A DNA stretch of 64,000 nucleotides, from contig NZ_CP108455.1 in NCBI RefSeq assembly GCF_036241575.1, positions 558,001-622,000 of the forward strand, given 5' to 3'. The DNA is from Streptomyces sp. NBC_01267. Lineage in GTDB: Bacteria; Actinomycetota; Actinomycetes; Streptomycetales; Streptomycetaceae. A program made the translations under genes and the position numbers. Within the stretch, counting starts at the first letter, position 1. Every line of letters begins with the position of its first letter. Of this stretch, positions 1-7,478 are shown piece by piece. The notes under the pieces are model-generated. The model did not search any database. It was not told the DNA's origin and was given only the letters and a program-made list of their open reading frames with translations.

Positions 1-98
1 GCCACTCCCCCGTGTCCGTCGTGCCGGACGGTGAGGGCGAGATCGAGTACGAGAGTGCCGTCGGCCATGACCGTAATGCTAGCTCTGCCGATGACCAT
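1..98 (-). CDS. 5' end of an unidentified gene leaving the window
   Basis: An open frame runs off the left edge on the minus strand. It can start at the ATG at 98 or at an in-frame ATG at 68. The visible residues (about 32) alternate hydrophobic and polar positions like a beta-rich domain, starting MVIGRASITV, and contain no stop. No strong Shine-Dalgarno is visible; AGGG lies about 10 bases upstream of position 98. Too little remains to name a family. It lies downstream of the DUF397 gene on the same strand. This call depends on codon character only. Confidence 0.3.
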   Translation of the reverse strand, partial: MVIGRASITVMADGTLVLDLALTVRHDGHGGV

Positions 99-122
99 TA
101 GGAACGGGCCCTGGGCCCCGCC

Positions 123-180
123 CGACAGCGCCGACCGACAGCGCCGACCGACAGCTCCGCCCGACAGCCCCGTCCGACAG
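123..180. repeat. 13-bp tandem repeat, about 4.5 units
   Basis: Units begin at 123, 136, 149 and 162, with a partial unit at 175. The first two are identical (CGACAGCGCCGAC) and the next two differ at a few bases. The array fills the gap between the DUF397 gene and the gene leaving the window on the left. The unit length is not a multiple of three, so it is not a coding repeat. No function is apparent. Confidence 0.8.
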
Positions 181-182
181 CC

Positions 183-425
183 TCAGGTCAGATCGAAGTC
201 GCCGTCGCGCGCACCCAGGACGAAGGCCCGCCATTCGCCGGGGTCGAAGATCAGCGACGGGCTGTCCGGCCTGCCGCCGTTGCGCATCGCGATGAACCCC
301 TCGACGAAGGCGATCTGAACGTCGCCCCGCCCCTGGCTCCCCGACTGCCAGTCGGCGTCGGTGAGATCGAGATCCGGCTTGTCCCAGCCCACAAGGGGTC
401 GCTGAGGGGTGGTGCTGTCGGCCAC
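183..425 (-). CDS. DUF397 domain protein, orphan
   Basis: This 80-residue protein has the DUF397 outline: an early Trp-Gly-Ser stretch, a segment VEGFIAMRNGG in place of the usual VEVA...VAVRDS, and the closing FDPGEWRAFV motif. DUF397 proteins are small actinobacterial proteins usually encoded beside an XRE-type helix-turn-helix regulator, as in the whiJ/BldB-linked systems of Streptomyces, where they are thought to modulate development. No such partner lies beside it here; the upstream neighbour is the end of a thiolase operon. The start is GTG at 425, preceded by GGGAGGAG nine bases away. The family is fairly sure; the role is unknown. Confidence 0.8.
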   Translation of the reverse strand: MADSTTPQRPLVGWDKPDLDLTDADWQSGSQGRGDVQIAFVEGFIAMRNGGRPDSPSLIFDPGEWRAFVLGARDGDFDLT

Positions 426-487
426 GTCCGTGCTCCTCCCGGTTCGTCGTCCGAGGCCACACTAGCGATCGGCGCGCCCGCCGGACA

Positions 488-516
488 GGCCACGGCCGGC
501 CGCAGTGACCGTGGCC
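488..516 (-). terminator. Stem-loop after the thiolase operon
   Basis: GGCCACGG at 488-495 pairs perfectly with CCGTGGCC at 509-516, just downstream of the stop of the last thiolase gene. No U tract follows, as is common in Streptomyces. It is a plausible operon terminator and separates the operon from the DUF397 gene. Confidence 0.5.
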
Positions 517-523
517 GCGGCGG

Positions 524-1816
524 TCAGCCGGTGGGCGGTTCCGAGCCCACCAGCCACATGGAGAAGAACTGCGAGCCACCGCCGTAGGCGTGCCCGAGCG
601 CCTTGCGGGCACCGTCCACCTGGTGCTCCCCGGCCTGTCCGCGCACCTGCAGAGCCGCCTCGGCGAACCTGATCATGCCGGAGGCGCCGATGGGGTTGGT
701 GGAGAGAACACCCCCCGAGGGGTTCACCGGAAGGTCTCCGTCGAGTTCGGTGACGCCGGACTCGGTGAGTTTCCAGCCCTCGCCCTCGGCGGCGAATCCC
801 AGGTTCTCCAGCCACATCGGCTCGTACCAGGAGAACGGCACGTACATCTCGACGGCGTCGATCTCCCGGCGCGGGTCGGTGATACCGGCCTGCCGGTACA
901 CATCGGCCGCGCAGTCCTTGCCCGCCTGCGGTGACACGAAGTCCTTGCCCGCGAACAGCGTCGGCTCGCTGCGCATGGCACCGCCGTGCACCCAGGCGGG
1001 CGGCTGCGGTGAACGGGCCGCGCCCGCACGGTCGGTGAGGACCATCGCGCAGGCGCCGTCCGACGAGGGGCAGGTCTCGGAGTACCGGATCGGGTCCCAG
1101 AGCATCGGCGACGCCTGGACCTTCTCCAGGGTGATGTCCTTCTCGTGGAGATGCGCGTAGGGGTTCTTCAGCGCGTTGCGGCGGTCCTTGTACGCGACGA
1201 GCGAGCCCACGGTGTCGGGGGCTCCGGCCCGGCGCATGTACGCCCGCACGTGCGGGGCGAAGAATCCGCCCGCACCGGCGAGCAGGGGCTGCTGGAAGGG
1301 AACGGGCAGGGAGAGCCCCCACATGGCGTTGGACTCGGACTGCTTCTCGAAGGCGAGGGTGAGAACGGTCCGGTGCACCCGGGCCGCGACCAGGTTGGAC
1401 GCGACGAGCGCGGTGGATCCGCCCACCGAGCCCGCCGTGTGCACCCGCATCATCGGCTTGCCGACGGCGCCCAGCGCGTCGGCGAGGTAGAGCTCGGGCA
1501 TCATCACGCCCTCGAAGAAGTCCGGCGCCTTGCCGATGACGACCGCGTCGATGTCCGACCACGTCAACTGGGCGTCGTCGAGCGCCCGTCGGGCGGCCTC
1601 GCGGACCAGCCCGGCGATGGACACGTCGTGCCGGGCCGCGACATGGTGGGTCTGGCCGATACCGACGACCGCGACGGGTTCCTTGTGCGCCGCGCTCCGG
1701 GACCCGGCCGCGCCCTGCGGACCCGCTGCACCCCGCGGACCCGCTGCACCTTGCCGACTCACTGCGCCTTGCGGACTCGCTGCACCTTGCGGACTCACTG
1801 CGCCTTGTGGACTCAC
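524..1816 (-). CDS. SCP2-type thiolase (Ltp3-like)
   Basis: The 430-residue product is a thiolase-fold enzyme of the non-specific lipid-transfer (SCP2-thiolase) group, close in motifs and length to Ltp3 of mycobacterial cholesterol catabolism. Visible blocks are KAPDFFEGVMMPELYLAD, HTAGSVGGST, the WDPIRYSETCPSSDGACA region, YVPFSWYEPMWLENLGFA and VNPSGGVLS with GHAYGGGSQ near the C-terminus. It presumably acts on beta-keto or beta-hydroxy acyl-CoA together with its neighbours. Start: GTG at 1816, overlapping the TGA of the upstream thiolase (GTGA), so translation is probably coupled. The first 36 residues are an odd Ser/Gly-Pro-Gln-Gly-Ala repeat absent from the family; the conserved domain begins near residue 42. 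An internal GTG could be the true start. Confidence 0.85.
   Translation of the reverse strand: MSPQGAVSPQGAASPQGAVSRQGAAGPRGAAGPQGAAGSRSAAHKEPVAVVGIGQTHHVAARHDVSIAGLVREAARRALDDAQLTWSDIDAVVIGKAPDFFEGVMMPELYLADALGAVGKPMMRVHTAGSVGGSTALVASNLVAARVHRTVLTLAFEKQSESNAMWGLSLPVPFQQPLLAGAGGFFAPHVRAYMRRAGAPDTVGSLVAYKDRRNALKNPYAHLHEKDITLEKVQASPMLWDPIRYSETCPSSDGACAMVLTDRAGAARSPQPPAWVHGGAMRSEPTLFAGKDFVSPQAGKDCAADVYRQAGITDPRREIDAVEMYVPFSWYEPMWLENLGFAAEGEGWKLTESGVTELDGDLPVNPSGGVLSTNPIGASGMIRFAEAALQVRGQAGEHQVDGARKALGHAYGGGSQFFSMWLVGSEPPTG
1709..1816 (-). repeat. 18-bp tandem repeat covering the start of the Ltp3-like gene
   Basis: Six head-to-tail 18-base units run from 1816 down to 1709. Each encodes a hexapeptide of the type V/A-S/G-P-Q/R-G-A, giving a collagen-like leader. 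Units 1, 2 and 4 begin with GTG, and the unit before each later GTG ends with AAGG four bases upstream, so the array repeats a start codon with a weak Shine-Dalgarno. Loss or gain of units would keep the frame. Confidence 0.85.
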
Positions 1817-2859
1817 TGGGCCTCTCCTTCGAGGACGGCGACCAGGTTCTGTTGCAGACAGGGGCCGGACGTGGCGTGGGCCAGGGCGCGGTCGGACTCG
1901 CCCCGGTGGATCCGGGCCGCTGCCTCGCCGAGCCGGATGAGCCCGGCCGCCATGACGGGGTTGGCGGCGAGCGCGCCGCCCGACGGGTTGACGCGGACGT
2001 CGTCGCCGAGGTCCAGCGCCTTGCGCAGCACGACTTCCTGGGAGGAGAACGGGGCGTGCAGTTCGGCGGTGTCCACCGGGCGTTCGAAGGCCCCGGCGCG
2101 CTCGGCGGCGAGCCGGGCGGACGGCGAGTCGGTGAGGTCGCGCACGCCCAGGCTGTGCGCCTCGATGCGGTGGTCCATCCCGCGGATCCAGGCGGGCCGT
2201 CCGCACAGCTCACGGGCCCGGTCCCCCGCGGCGAGGACGACGGCCGCCGCGCCGTCCCCGACGGGCGGGCAGTCGCCGGTGCGCAGCGGCTGTACGACAT
2301 AGCCGCCCTGCGGCCGGGCGCCGCGCAGTTGGGCATGCGGGTTGTCCGCGGCGGCGCCCCGGCTGCGGGCCGCGATCTCGGCGAGCGCCGGTTCCCCGGT
2401 GTCCCCCGCGTCGATCAGTGCCTGTGCCTGGAGCGCGGCGAGCGCCACCGAGTCGGGCCAGAGCGGCGCGACGTAGTACGGGTCGAGCTGCCGGGTCAGT
2501 ACGTCCCTGACCACGCCGGGCGAGGACTTGCCGTACGAGTAGACGAGCGCGGTGTCCGCCTCGCCGGTGAGCAGTTTGACCCAGGCCTCGTACAGCGCCC
2601 AGGCCCCGTCCATCTCCACATGGGACTCCGAGATGGGCGGCCAGGCACCGACCCCGTCGAGCGTCATGGTGAAGGAGAAGGCCCGTCCGGCGAGGTAGTC
2701 GCTCGACCCGGAGCAGGTGAAGTCGATGTCGCTCGCCTTCAGCCCGGTCTGCGCGAGGACGCCGTGCAGGACGGGCATCACCATCTCGACCTCGGAGAGG
2801 TCGTCGGTGCTCCGCCGGTGGTCGGTCTGCGCGAAGGCGACGATCGCGACCTCTCGCAT
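1813..2859 (-). CDS. SCP2-type thiolase (Ltp4-like)
   Basis: This 348-residue thiolase-superfamily protein begins MREVAIVAFAQTDHRR and carries the family blocks SGSSDYLAGRAF, a PVGDGAAAVVLA acyl-CoA thiolase segment near residue 200, RVNPSGGALAANPVMA near residue 300 and a closing SGPCLQQN segment. It resembles Ltp4 of mycobacteria, which sits between a DUF35 gene and ltp3 exactly as here. The ATG at 2859 overlaps the TGA of the DUF35 gene (TGATG), and its own stop overlaps the next thiolase start, so the three genes form a tightly coupled unit. Substrate is not readable from sequence; a side-chain beta-oxidation intermediate is inferred from context. Confidence 0.85.
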   Translation of the reverse strand: MREVAIVAFAQTDHRRSTDDLSEVEMVMPVLHGVLAQTGLKASDIDFTCSGSSDYLAGRAFSFTMTLDGVGAWPPISESHVEMDGAWALYEAWVKLLTGEADTALVYSYGKSSPGVVRDVLTRQLDPYYVAPLWPDSVALAALQAQALIDAGDTGEPALAEIAARSRGAAADNPHAQLRGARPQGGYVVQPLRTGDCPPVGDGAAAVVLAAGDRARELCGRPAWIRGMDHRIEAHSLGVRDLTDSPSARLAAERAGAFERPVDTAELHAPFSSQEVVLRKALDLGDDVRVNPSGGALAANPVMAAGLIRLGEAAARIHRGESDRALAHATSGPCLQQNLVAVLEGEAQ

Positions 2860-3815
2860 CAGATCAGCTCCTTGTAGGTGTCGTAGTCGGCGTCGGGCTC
2901 GCCGGTGGGCCGGTAGTGGTCGGGGAAGCGCCCGCCCTCGGTCCACACCGGTTCGACGCGCAGCCCCATCCGCACCTGGTCGTACGGGATGCCGCCGATG
3001 CGGCCGTGCAGCGGGAGGCCGGCTCCGTCCAGCGCGATGTGCCCGTAGACGTAGGGCACTTCGATGTCGAGACCGCGGGCCTTGATGTTGACGATGCAGT
3101 ACGTCGTGAGGGTGCCCGCGGGGCCGACCTCGACCTGCTCGTCCGTCGCGACTCCGCAGGTGGGGCAGGCGCCGCGCGGAGGTACGTACACCTTGCGGCA
3201 GGACGGGCAGCGCTCGCCGACGGTCTTGCGTCCGGCGAGGGCGTTGATGTAGTCGCTCTGGGCGCGGCCGGGGCTGTAGACGTAGTCGAGGCGAGCCTGC
3301 GCGATGATGCCGGTGACCGTGTCCTCGAACTCGCCGGTGTGCGGGGTCGCGGCGCCGGGCTCGCCCTCGTACGGCTCGAAGCAGGCGATGTCCGTGATGG
3401 CGCCGGTGCGTTCACCGGCCCAGCGGATGCGGACCCGCTGCCCGGTGCGGACGGCGTCGGGGCCCGTCGCGTCGAGGACGTGGAGCAGCGCGGTGTCGGC
3501 TCCGTCGAGTTTCACCAGCACCCAGGCGAACGGGGTGGCCAGCGGCTGGTCGCGCCGCGGGTCCGGATTCCAGGCCCAGGTGGTGACCGTCCCGGTCGGG
3601 GCCACCTCGACGAGGTCGCGTATCTCGTCGGCGGTGACCGGGTCGTACTCGACCGGGGGTACCAGGACCTTGCCGTCGCTGGTCCGCACCCCCAGGACGG
3701 TGCGCTCGCGCAGTCCGGTCAGGAAGGCGCTCTGCACGGGCCCGAGGGAGCGGGTGAAGGGGAACTCGACGACGAGGGGGGCGCGGAGCACCTCCGGTGA
3801 GGGAGCGGCTGTCAT
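2859..3815 (-). CDS. DUF35 OB-fold zinc-ribbon protein (Rv3521-like)
   Basis: This 318-residue protein has two OB-like halves. The C-terminal half shows the DUF35 signature: a zinc ribbon CPSCRKVYVPPRGACPTCG near residue 210, then an OB fold (GTLTTYCIVNI...VYGHIALDG). The N-terminal half looks like a second, ribbon-less OB domain. DUF35 proteins are obligate partners of SCP2-type thiolases or aldolases (for example Ltp2 with the DUF35 part of ChsH2). Its position directly ahead of two thiolases, with a TGATG overlap, fits that role. The ATG at 3815 has GGAG nine bases upstream; a longer in-frame extension has no coding character. Length is close to mycobacterial Rv3521. Confidence 0.85.
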   Translation of the reverse strand: MTAAPSPEVLRAPLVVEFPFTRSLGPVQSAFLTGLRERTVLGVRTSDGKVLVPPVEYDPVTADEIRDLVEVAPTGTVTTWAWNPDPRRDQPLATPFAWVLVKLDGADTALLHVLDATGPDAVRTGQRVRIRWAGERTGAITDIACFEPYEGEPGAATPHTGEFEDTVTGIIAQARLDYVYSPGRAQSDYINALAGRKTVGERCPSCRKVYVPPRGACPTCGVATDEQVEVGPAGTLTTYCIVNIKARGLDIEVPYVYGHIALDGAGLPLHGRIGGIPYDQVRMGLRVEPVWTEGGRFPDHYRPTGEPDADYDTYKELI

Positions 3816-3912
3816 GGGTGGGCTCCAATTTCTCCGCGGCGGGCGGGGGTAGCTCCGGCGGCGCCGGAGGGGAGGGCGGGGCATGAGGAAGGGGGGCGAG
3901 GACGTCCCGGGG

Positions 3913-4713
3913 TCAGGCCCGGCGGTAGACCGGCGGGCGCTTCTCGGCGAAGGCCCGGGAGCCCTCCTTGGCGTCGGCCGTGTCGAACACCGGCCATCCA
4001 CGGGCCAGTTCGGCCTTCAGCCCCTCGGTCTCGGTCAGCTCGGCGGTCTCGTACACCGACGCCTTGACGGCCTCGACGGCGAGCGGCCCGCAGTCGTTGA
4101 TCTGTCCGGCGATCTCCAGGGCCTTCTCCAGTGCGGTGCCGTCGGGGACGACATGCCCGATGAGTCCGACGGCGGCGGCTTCGGCGGCGGTGTACGGGCG
4201 CCCGGTGAGCAGCATTTCCAGTGCGTGGGTACGGGGGATCTGGCGCTGGAGCCGGACGGTCGAACCGCCGATCGGGAACAGCCCCCGCTTGACCTCGAAG
4301 AGGCCGAAGGTGGCGCTCTCGCCACCGACCCGGATGTCGGTGCCCTGAAGGATTTCCGTGCCGCCCGCGACGCAGTACCCCTCGACCGCGGCGATCACCG
4401 GTTTCCGCGGGCGGTGGTGGCGGAGCATCGCCTTCCAGTGCAGATCGGGGTCGGCCTTCAACCGGTCCCGGTACTGGTCGCCCTCCATTCCGCGGCCCGC
4501 GAGGGCCTTGAGGTCCATGCCCGCGCAGAACGCGCCGCCCGCTCCGGTGAGTACCACCGAGCGGACCGTGTCGTCCTCGTCGGCCTCCAGCCAGCCGTCG
4601 TACAGGCCGACCAGCATCGGCAGCGAGAGCGCGTTCTTCGCCTCGGGCCTGTTCAGAGTGAGCACAAGTGTGGCGCCTTCACGCCGCACGGTGAGGTGTT
4701 CGGTACCACCCAT
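3913..4713 (-). CDS. Enoyl-CoA hydratase, crotonase family (EchA19-like)
   Basis: The 266-residue protein is a complete crotonase-fold enzyme. The first oxyanion-hole segment is GAGGAFCAGMDLKAL near residue 65, and the second is AVEGYCVAGGTEI near residue 115. Both catalytic glutamates expected for hydratases are present: GGTE and, about 20 residues later, FGLFEVKRG. It should hydrate trans-2-enoyl-CoA in beta-oxidation. It is the first gene of the operon with DUF35 and the thiolases (97-bp gap) and diverges from the FadD19-like gene, the same arrangement as echA19/fadD19 in Mycobacterium. Start ATG at 4713. A KstR-type box lies 24 bp upstream. Confidence 0.88.
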   Translation of the reverse strand: MGGTEHLTVRREGATLVLTLNRPEAKNALSLPMLVGLYDGWLEADEDDTVRSVVLTGAGGAFCAGMDLKALAGRGMEGDQYRDRLKADPDLHWKAMLRHHRPRKPVIAAVEGYCVAGGTEILQGTDIRVGGESATFGLFEVKRGLFPIGGSTVRLQRQIPRTHALEMLLTGRPYTAAEAAAVGLIGHVVPDGTALEKALEIAGQINDCGPLAVEAVKASVYETAELTETEGLKAELARGWPVFDTADAKEGSRAFAEKRPPVYRRA

Positions 4714-4736
4714 GACCGTCCTCCCGTCTCAAGACG

Positions 4737-4750
4737 TAGAACAGGTTGCA
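4737..4750. promoter_or_regulatory. KstR-type operator in the echA/fadD19 divergent promoter
   Basis: TAGAACAGGTTGCA is an exact match to the published KstR consensus TnnAACnnGTTnnA, the TetR-family repressor of cholesterol catabolism in mycobacteria. It lies between the divergent echA-like and fadD19-like genes, nearer the former. No kstR gene is in the window, so the cognate repressor is inferred. Confidence 0.6.
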
Positions 4751-4777
4751 GGAGGTGGGGTTCCAGTTCAATAGTTT

Positions 4778-4794
4778 TCTGACACTCAGTCAGA
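4778..4794. promoter_or_regulatory. Inverted repeat TCTGA-N7-TCAGA, copy 1
   Basis: TCTGACACTCAGTCAGA lies midway between the two divergent genes. The flanks also match the copy at 14218 (TTTT on the left, TT on the right). Size and symmetry fit a TetR-family operator distinct from the KstR-type box 28 bp away. Confidence 0.55.
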
Positions 4795-4878
4795 TTTCTT
4801 CGCGGGGCCTCTTCCCACTTTCCGTGCGCGGCGCTGTAATGACCGGCGGGTCACTGGACGCCGGCGTCAGGAGAAGTG

Positions 4879-6501
4879 GTGGAGTACAACCTTGCCGACC
4901 TGTTCGAGTCCGTCGTCGACGCGGTCCCGGACCGCGAGGCACTCGTCTTCATCGACCACCCCGGCACGGGGGCGGAGCGCAGACTCACCTATGCCGAACT
5001 GGACACCGCGGCCAACCGCATCGCGCACCATCTGATCGACAGCGGCATCGGCCCCGGCGAGCATCTGGGGCTCCACCTCTACAACGGGGTGGAGTACCTG
5101 CAGACGGTGCTCGGCTGCCTCAAGGCGCGCATCGTGCCGGTCAACGTCAACTACCGTTACGTGGAAGACGAGTTGGTCTACCTCTACCGCGACGCCGATC
5201 TCGCGGCGCTGGTCTTCGACGCGGAGTTCACCGAGCGGGTGGCGGCTGCCCTGCCGCAGACGGAGAAGCTGCGCCATCTCGTACGGGTCGGGGCGCCTCC
5301 CGAGGGGGCGCCGGAGCCCGGGATCGCGCCGGTGGCGTATGCGGAGGCCGAGGCGGCGGGAGCGCCCGGACGCGGCTTCGGACCCCGGTCCGCGGACGAC
5401 CAGTTCATCATCTACACCGGGGGCACCACGGGGATGCCCAAGGGGGTGATGTGGCGTGCGGAGGACCTGTTCTTCTCCGGGCTCGGCGGCGGCGCCCCGA
5501 CGGGTGAGCCGGTCGGCACGCCGGAGGAGCTGGCCGAGCGGGTGGCCGCGGGCGGCGACGGGATCACCTTCTTCCCCACGCCCCCGCTGATGCACGGCAC
5601 CTCCACCCTCACCGCCTTCATCGCCCTGAACTTCGGTCAGCGCATCGTCATCCACCGGAAGTTCGTGCCCGACGAGGTGCTCCGTACGATCGAGAAGGAG
5701 AAGGTCACCAGCGTGTCGCTGGTCGGCGACGCGATGCTGCGCCCGCTGGTCGACGCCCTCCGGGGGCCGCTCGAAGGCACGGACTGCTCGGCGCTGTTCA
5801 GCGTCTCCAGCTCGGGCGCGATCATGTCGGACACGGTGCGCGCGCAGTTCCAGGAACTCGTGCCGAACGCCATGCTGCTCAACAACTTCGGTTCGTCGGA
5901 GTCCGGGTTCAACGGCACCGCGACACCCGACTCGGGCCCGGACAAGGGGTTCAGGCTGCGGATGAACTCCCGTACGGCGGTGGTCGATCCGGCCACGTAC
6001 CGCCGGGTCGCCGTCGGGGAGGTGGGCCGGATCGCCCAGCGCGGGCATGTCCCGCTCGGCTACTACAACGACCCGAAGAAGACCGCGGAGACCTTCTTCG
6101 AGGCCGACGGGGAGCGCTGGGTGCTGCTCGGTGACATGGCAACCGTCGACGAGGAGGGCATCGTCACCGTCCTGGGGCGTGGCTCGCAGTGCATCAACAC
6201 CGGCGGCGAGAAGGTGTATCCGGAAGAGGTCGAGCAGGCGCTCAAGTCCCACCCCGATGTGTACGACGCCCTGGTGGCCGGGGTGCCGGACGCCAAGTGG
6301 GGCAACCATGTGGCGGCCGTGGTGCAGGTGCGCTCCGGGGCGGACGAGCCCAGCCTCGACGAGATCCAGGCCCACTGCCGCACCAGGATCGCCGGATACA
6401 AGGTCCCCCGCCAGCTGGTGATCGCGCCGGAGATCCAGCGGTCGCCGAGCGGCAAGGCCGACTACCGCTGGGCGCGCGGGGTGGCGGTGGCGGCCGAATA
6501 G
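4879..6501 (+). CDS. Acyl-CoA synthetase, FadD19-like
   Basis: A 540-residue ANL-superfamily acid:CoA ligase. The AMP-binding loop is YTGGTTGMPKG near residue 178, followed by FGSSESGFNG and the hinge/C-terminal segments GRGSQCINTGGEKVYPEEVE and SPSGKADYRW with the catalytic lysine. The opening NLADLFESVVDAVPDREAL strongly resembles mycobacterial FadD19, which activates the steroid side chain; the substrate here is inferred. Two adjacent GTG codons (4876, 4879) can start it; AGGAG at 4869-4873 fits 4879 better. It faces the enoyl-CoA hydratase operon across a promoter with two operators. Confidence 0.85.
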   Translation: MEYNLADLFESVVDAVPDREALVFIDHPGTGAERRLTYAELDTAANRIAHHLIDSGIGPGEHLGLHLYNGVEYLQTVLGCLKARIVPVNVNYRYVEDELVYLYRDADLAALVFDAEFTERVAAALPQTEKLRHLVRVGAPPEGAPEPGIAPVAYAEAEAAGAPGRGFGPRSADDQFIIYTGGTTGMPKGVMWRAEDLFFSGLGGGAPTGEPVGTPEELAERVAAGGDGITFFPTPPLMHGTSTLTAFIALNFGQRIVIHRKFVPDEVLRTIEKEKVTSVSLVGDAMLRPLVDALRGPLEGTDCSALFSVSSSGAIMSDTVRAQFQELVPNAMLLNNFGSSESGFNGTATPDSGPDKGFRLRMNSRTAVVDPATYRRVAVGEVGRIAQRGHVPLGYYNDPKKTAETFFEADGERWVLLGDMATVDEEGIVTVLGRGSQCINTGGEKVYPEEVEQALKSHPDVYDALVAGVPDAKWGNHVAAVVQVRSGADEPSLDEIQAHCRTRIAGYKVPRQLVIAPEIQRSPSGKADYRWARGVAVAAE

Positions 6502-6509
6502 GGTCTGCC

Positions 6510-6600
6510 CGGCCGGCCCTTGCCGGGCCCGCGGAACGTCGCACGGCAGGCGCTCGGGGACACCCCGAGCGCCTCGTGCAGATGGACACGAAACACCTTC
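6510..6600 (-). pseudogene. Relic of an AraC-family regulator C-terminus
   Basis: On the minus strand the translation contains HLHEALGVSPSACRATFRG, which matches the end of the AraC/GlxA DNA-binding domain (normally LGVSPSAYRRTFR). Nothing upstream in this frame continues the domain. A perfect 11-bp hairpin (6549-6573) lies inside this coding-like stretch and may also terminate the flanking CoA synthetase transcript. Confidence 0.5.
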
Positions 6601-6698
6601 GGCTCGTACGCGCCGCTCCGGGTCGCTGTCGGAGCTGCGTGCGGGGCGGCCACCTGCTGTCGCTGCTGATCGCGCGACCGGCCGCGGCCTCGCGTCCC

Positions 6699-7295
6699 TC
6701 AGCCGCAGACCGACCGCAGTGAGCGGGCCAGCGCCACCGTGTGCAGGGTGTCCAGCCGCTCGGTGCGACGCGCGTGCAGGGCCGAGAGCGCCAGTCCGGC
6801 GCCGCAGAACGGTGCGGCGCGGTCGGCCGACGCGTCGGCGACCGCCCGGACGAGCGCGCCGTTGACACGGTTGATCTCGGCGCGCACCACGGCCAGGTCC
6901 GGCCGCCGGGCCGGGGCCTTCGACGGCTCGGCGTCCCAGGCACGGATGAGTGCGCGCTGCACGTCCTTGTTCGCCTCGATCTGGTCCCGGAAGATCCGCC
7001 GGGTCGCTCCGGGGTCCACCCCCAGCCCGCGCACCTGCCGCGCCGCCGCGTCGAGGACCGACCGCTCCCGGGCCGGGTCGTCGACGGGGCTGCCCGTTCC
7101 GTACTTGGCTGCGGCCACCAGGTCGGCGGTGCGCAGCCGCTGGGCGGAGAGTGCGGCGACCGGATCGAGCCGGGCAACGGTTCCCGCGGGAGTACCGGGG
7201 CCCGGCGCCGCGGCAGCCGGTCCGGCCCCGGCGCTCAGCACGGCTGCCACGGCGCCCGCGGCCAGCACGGCGACAAGTGGTGTGGTCAGCTGCAC
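6699..7295 (-). CDS. Secreted chorismate mutase, AroQ-gamma type
   Basis: The 198-residue product starts with a Sec signal peptide (hydrophobic stretch residues 4-28, cleavage near AAAA). It continues into an AroQ-gamma fold with the expected active-site spacing: Arg53, Lys64 (AAAKYGTG), Asp73 and Arg76 (VDDPARER), then FRDQIEAN. Two cysteines in the C-terminal part (APFCGAG and the terminal SVCG) could form the disulfide known from the secreted M. tuberculosis enzyme Rv1885c. It converts chorismate to prephenate, but outside the cytoplasm, so its role is obscure. Start: GTG at 7295 with AAGGGG six bases upstream; a longer reading has no coding support. It is divergent from the phenylacetate-CoA ligase. 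Confidence 0.85.
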   Translation of the reverse strand: MQLTTPLVAVLAAGAVAAVLSAGAGPAAAAPGPGTPAGTVARLDPVAALSAQRLRTADLVAAAKYGTGSPVDDPARERSVLDAAARQVRGLGVDPGATRRIFRDQIEANKDVQRALIRAWDAEPSKAPARRPDLAVVRAEINRVNGALVRAVADASADRAAPFCGAGLALSALHARRTERLDTLHTVALARSLRSVCG

Positions 7296-7436
7296 GGTTC
7301 GCCCCTTGATCGGCCGGTTCGGCCTCGATCGTAGGGGCGTTGCCCACCACTCCCCCGGGAGGACGCGCGCCGCCGGGAGTCCCCGCACATCCCTTGACGC
7401 CCCACCCCGCTCCTGAATTACTGATCACGAACAGAT

Positions 7437-7454
7437 CGACCGAATGATCGGTCG
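7437..7454. promoter_or_regulatory. TetR-type operator (PaaR-like) before paaK
   Basis: CGACCGA-ATGA-TCGGTCG is a perfect 7-bp inverted repeat, 25 bp upstream of the ligase ATG. The core ACCG-N6-CGGT agrees with the core of the actinobacterial PaaR site as I recall it (ACCGNNCGNNCGGT), except for the central pair. Binding by a PaaR homologue encoded elsewhere is inferred. Confidence 0.55.
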
Positions 7455-7478
7455 TCCGGTTGGGACGGGAGTGACCCC

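Noticed and set aside
6549..6573. Perfect 11-bp hairpin considered as an independent terminator feature.
   Set aside because: It lies within the AraC-like relic and could be a by-product of that coding sequence. It is mentioned there and not listed separately.
4867..7428. An 853-codon open frame on the minus strand opposite the FadD19-like gene.
   Set aside because: It is a G+C-driven shadow: low-complexity Arg/Gly/Pro translation, no family motif, and it covers a clear ligase gene on the other strand.
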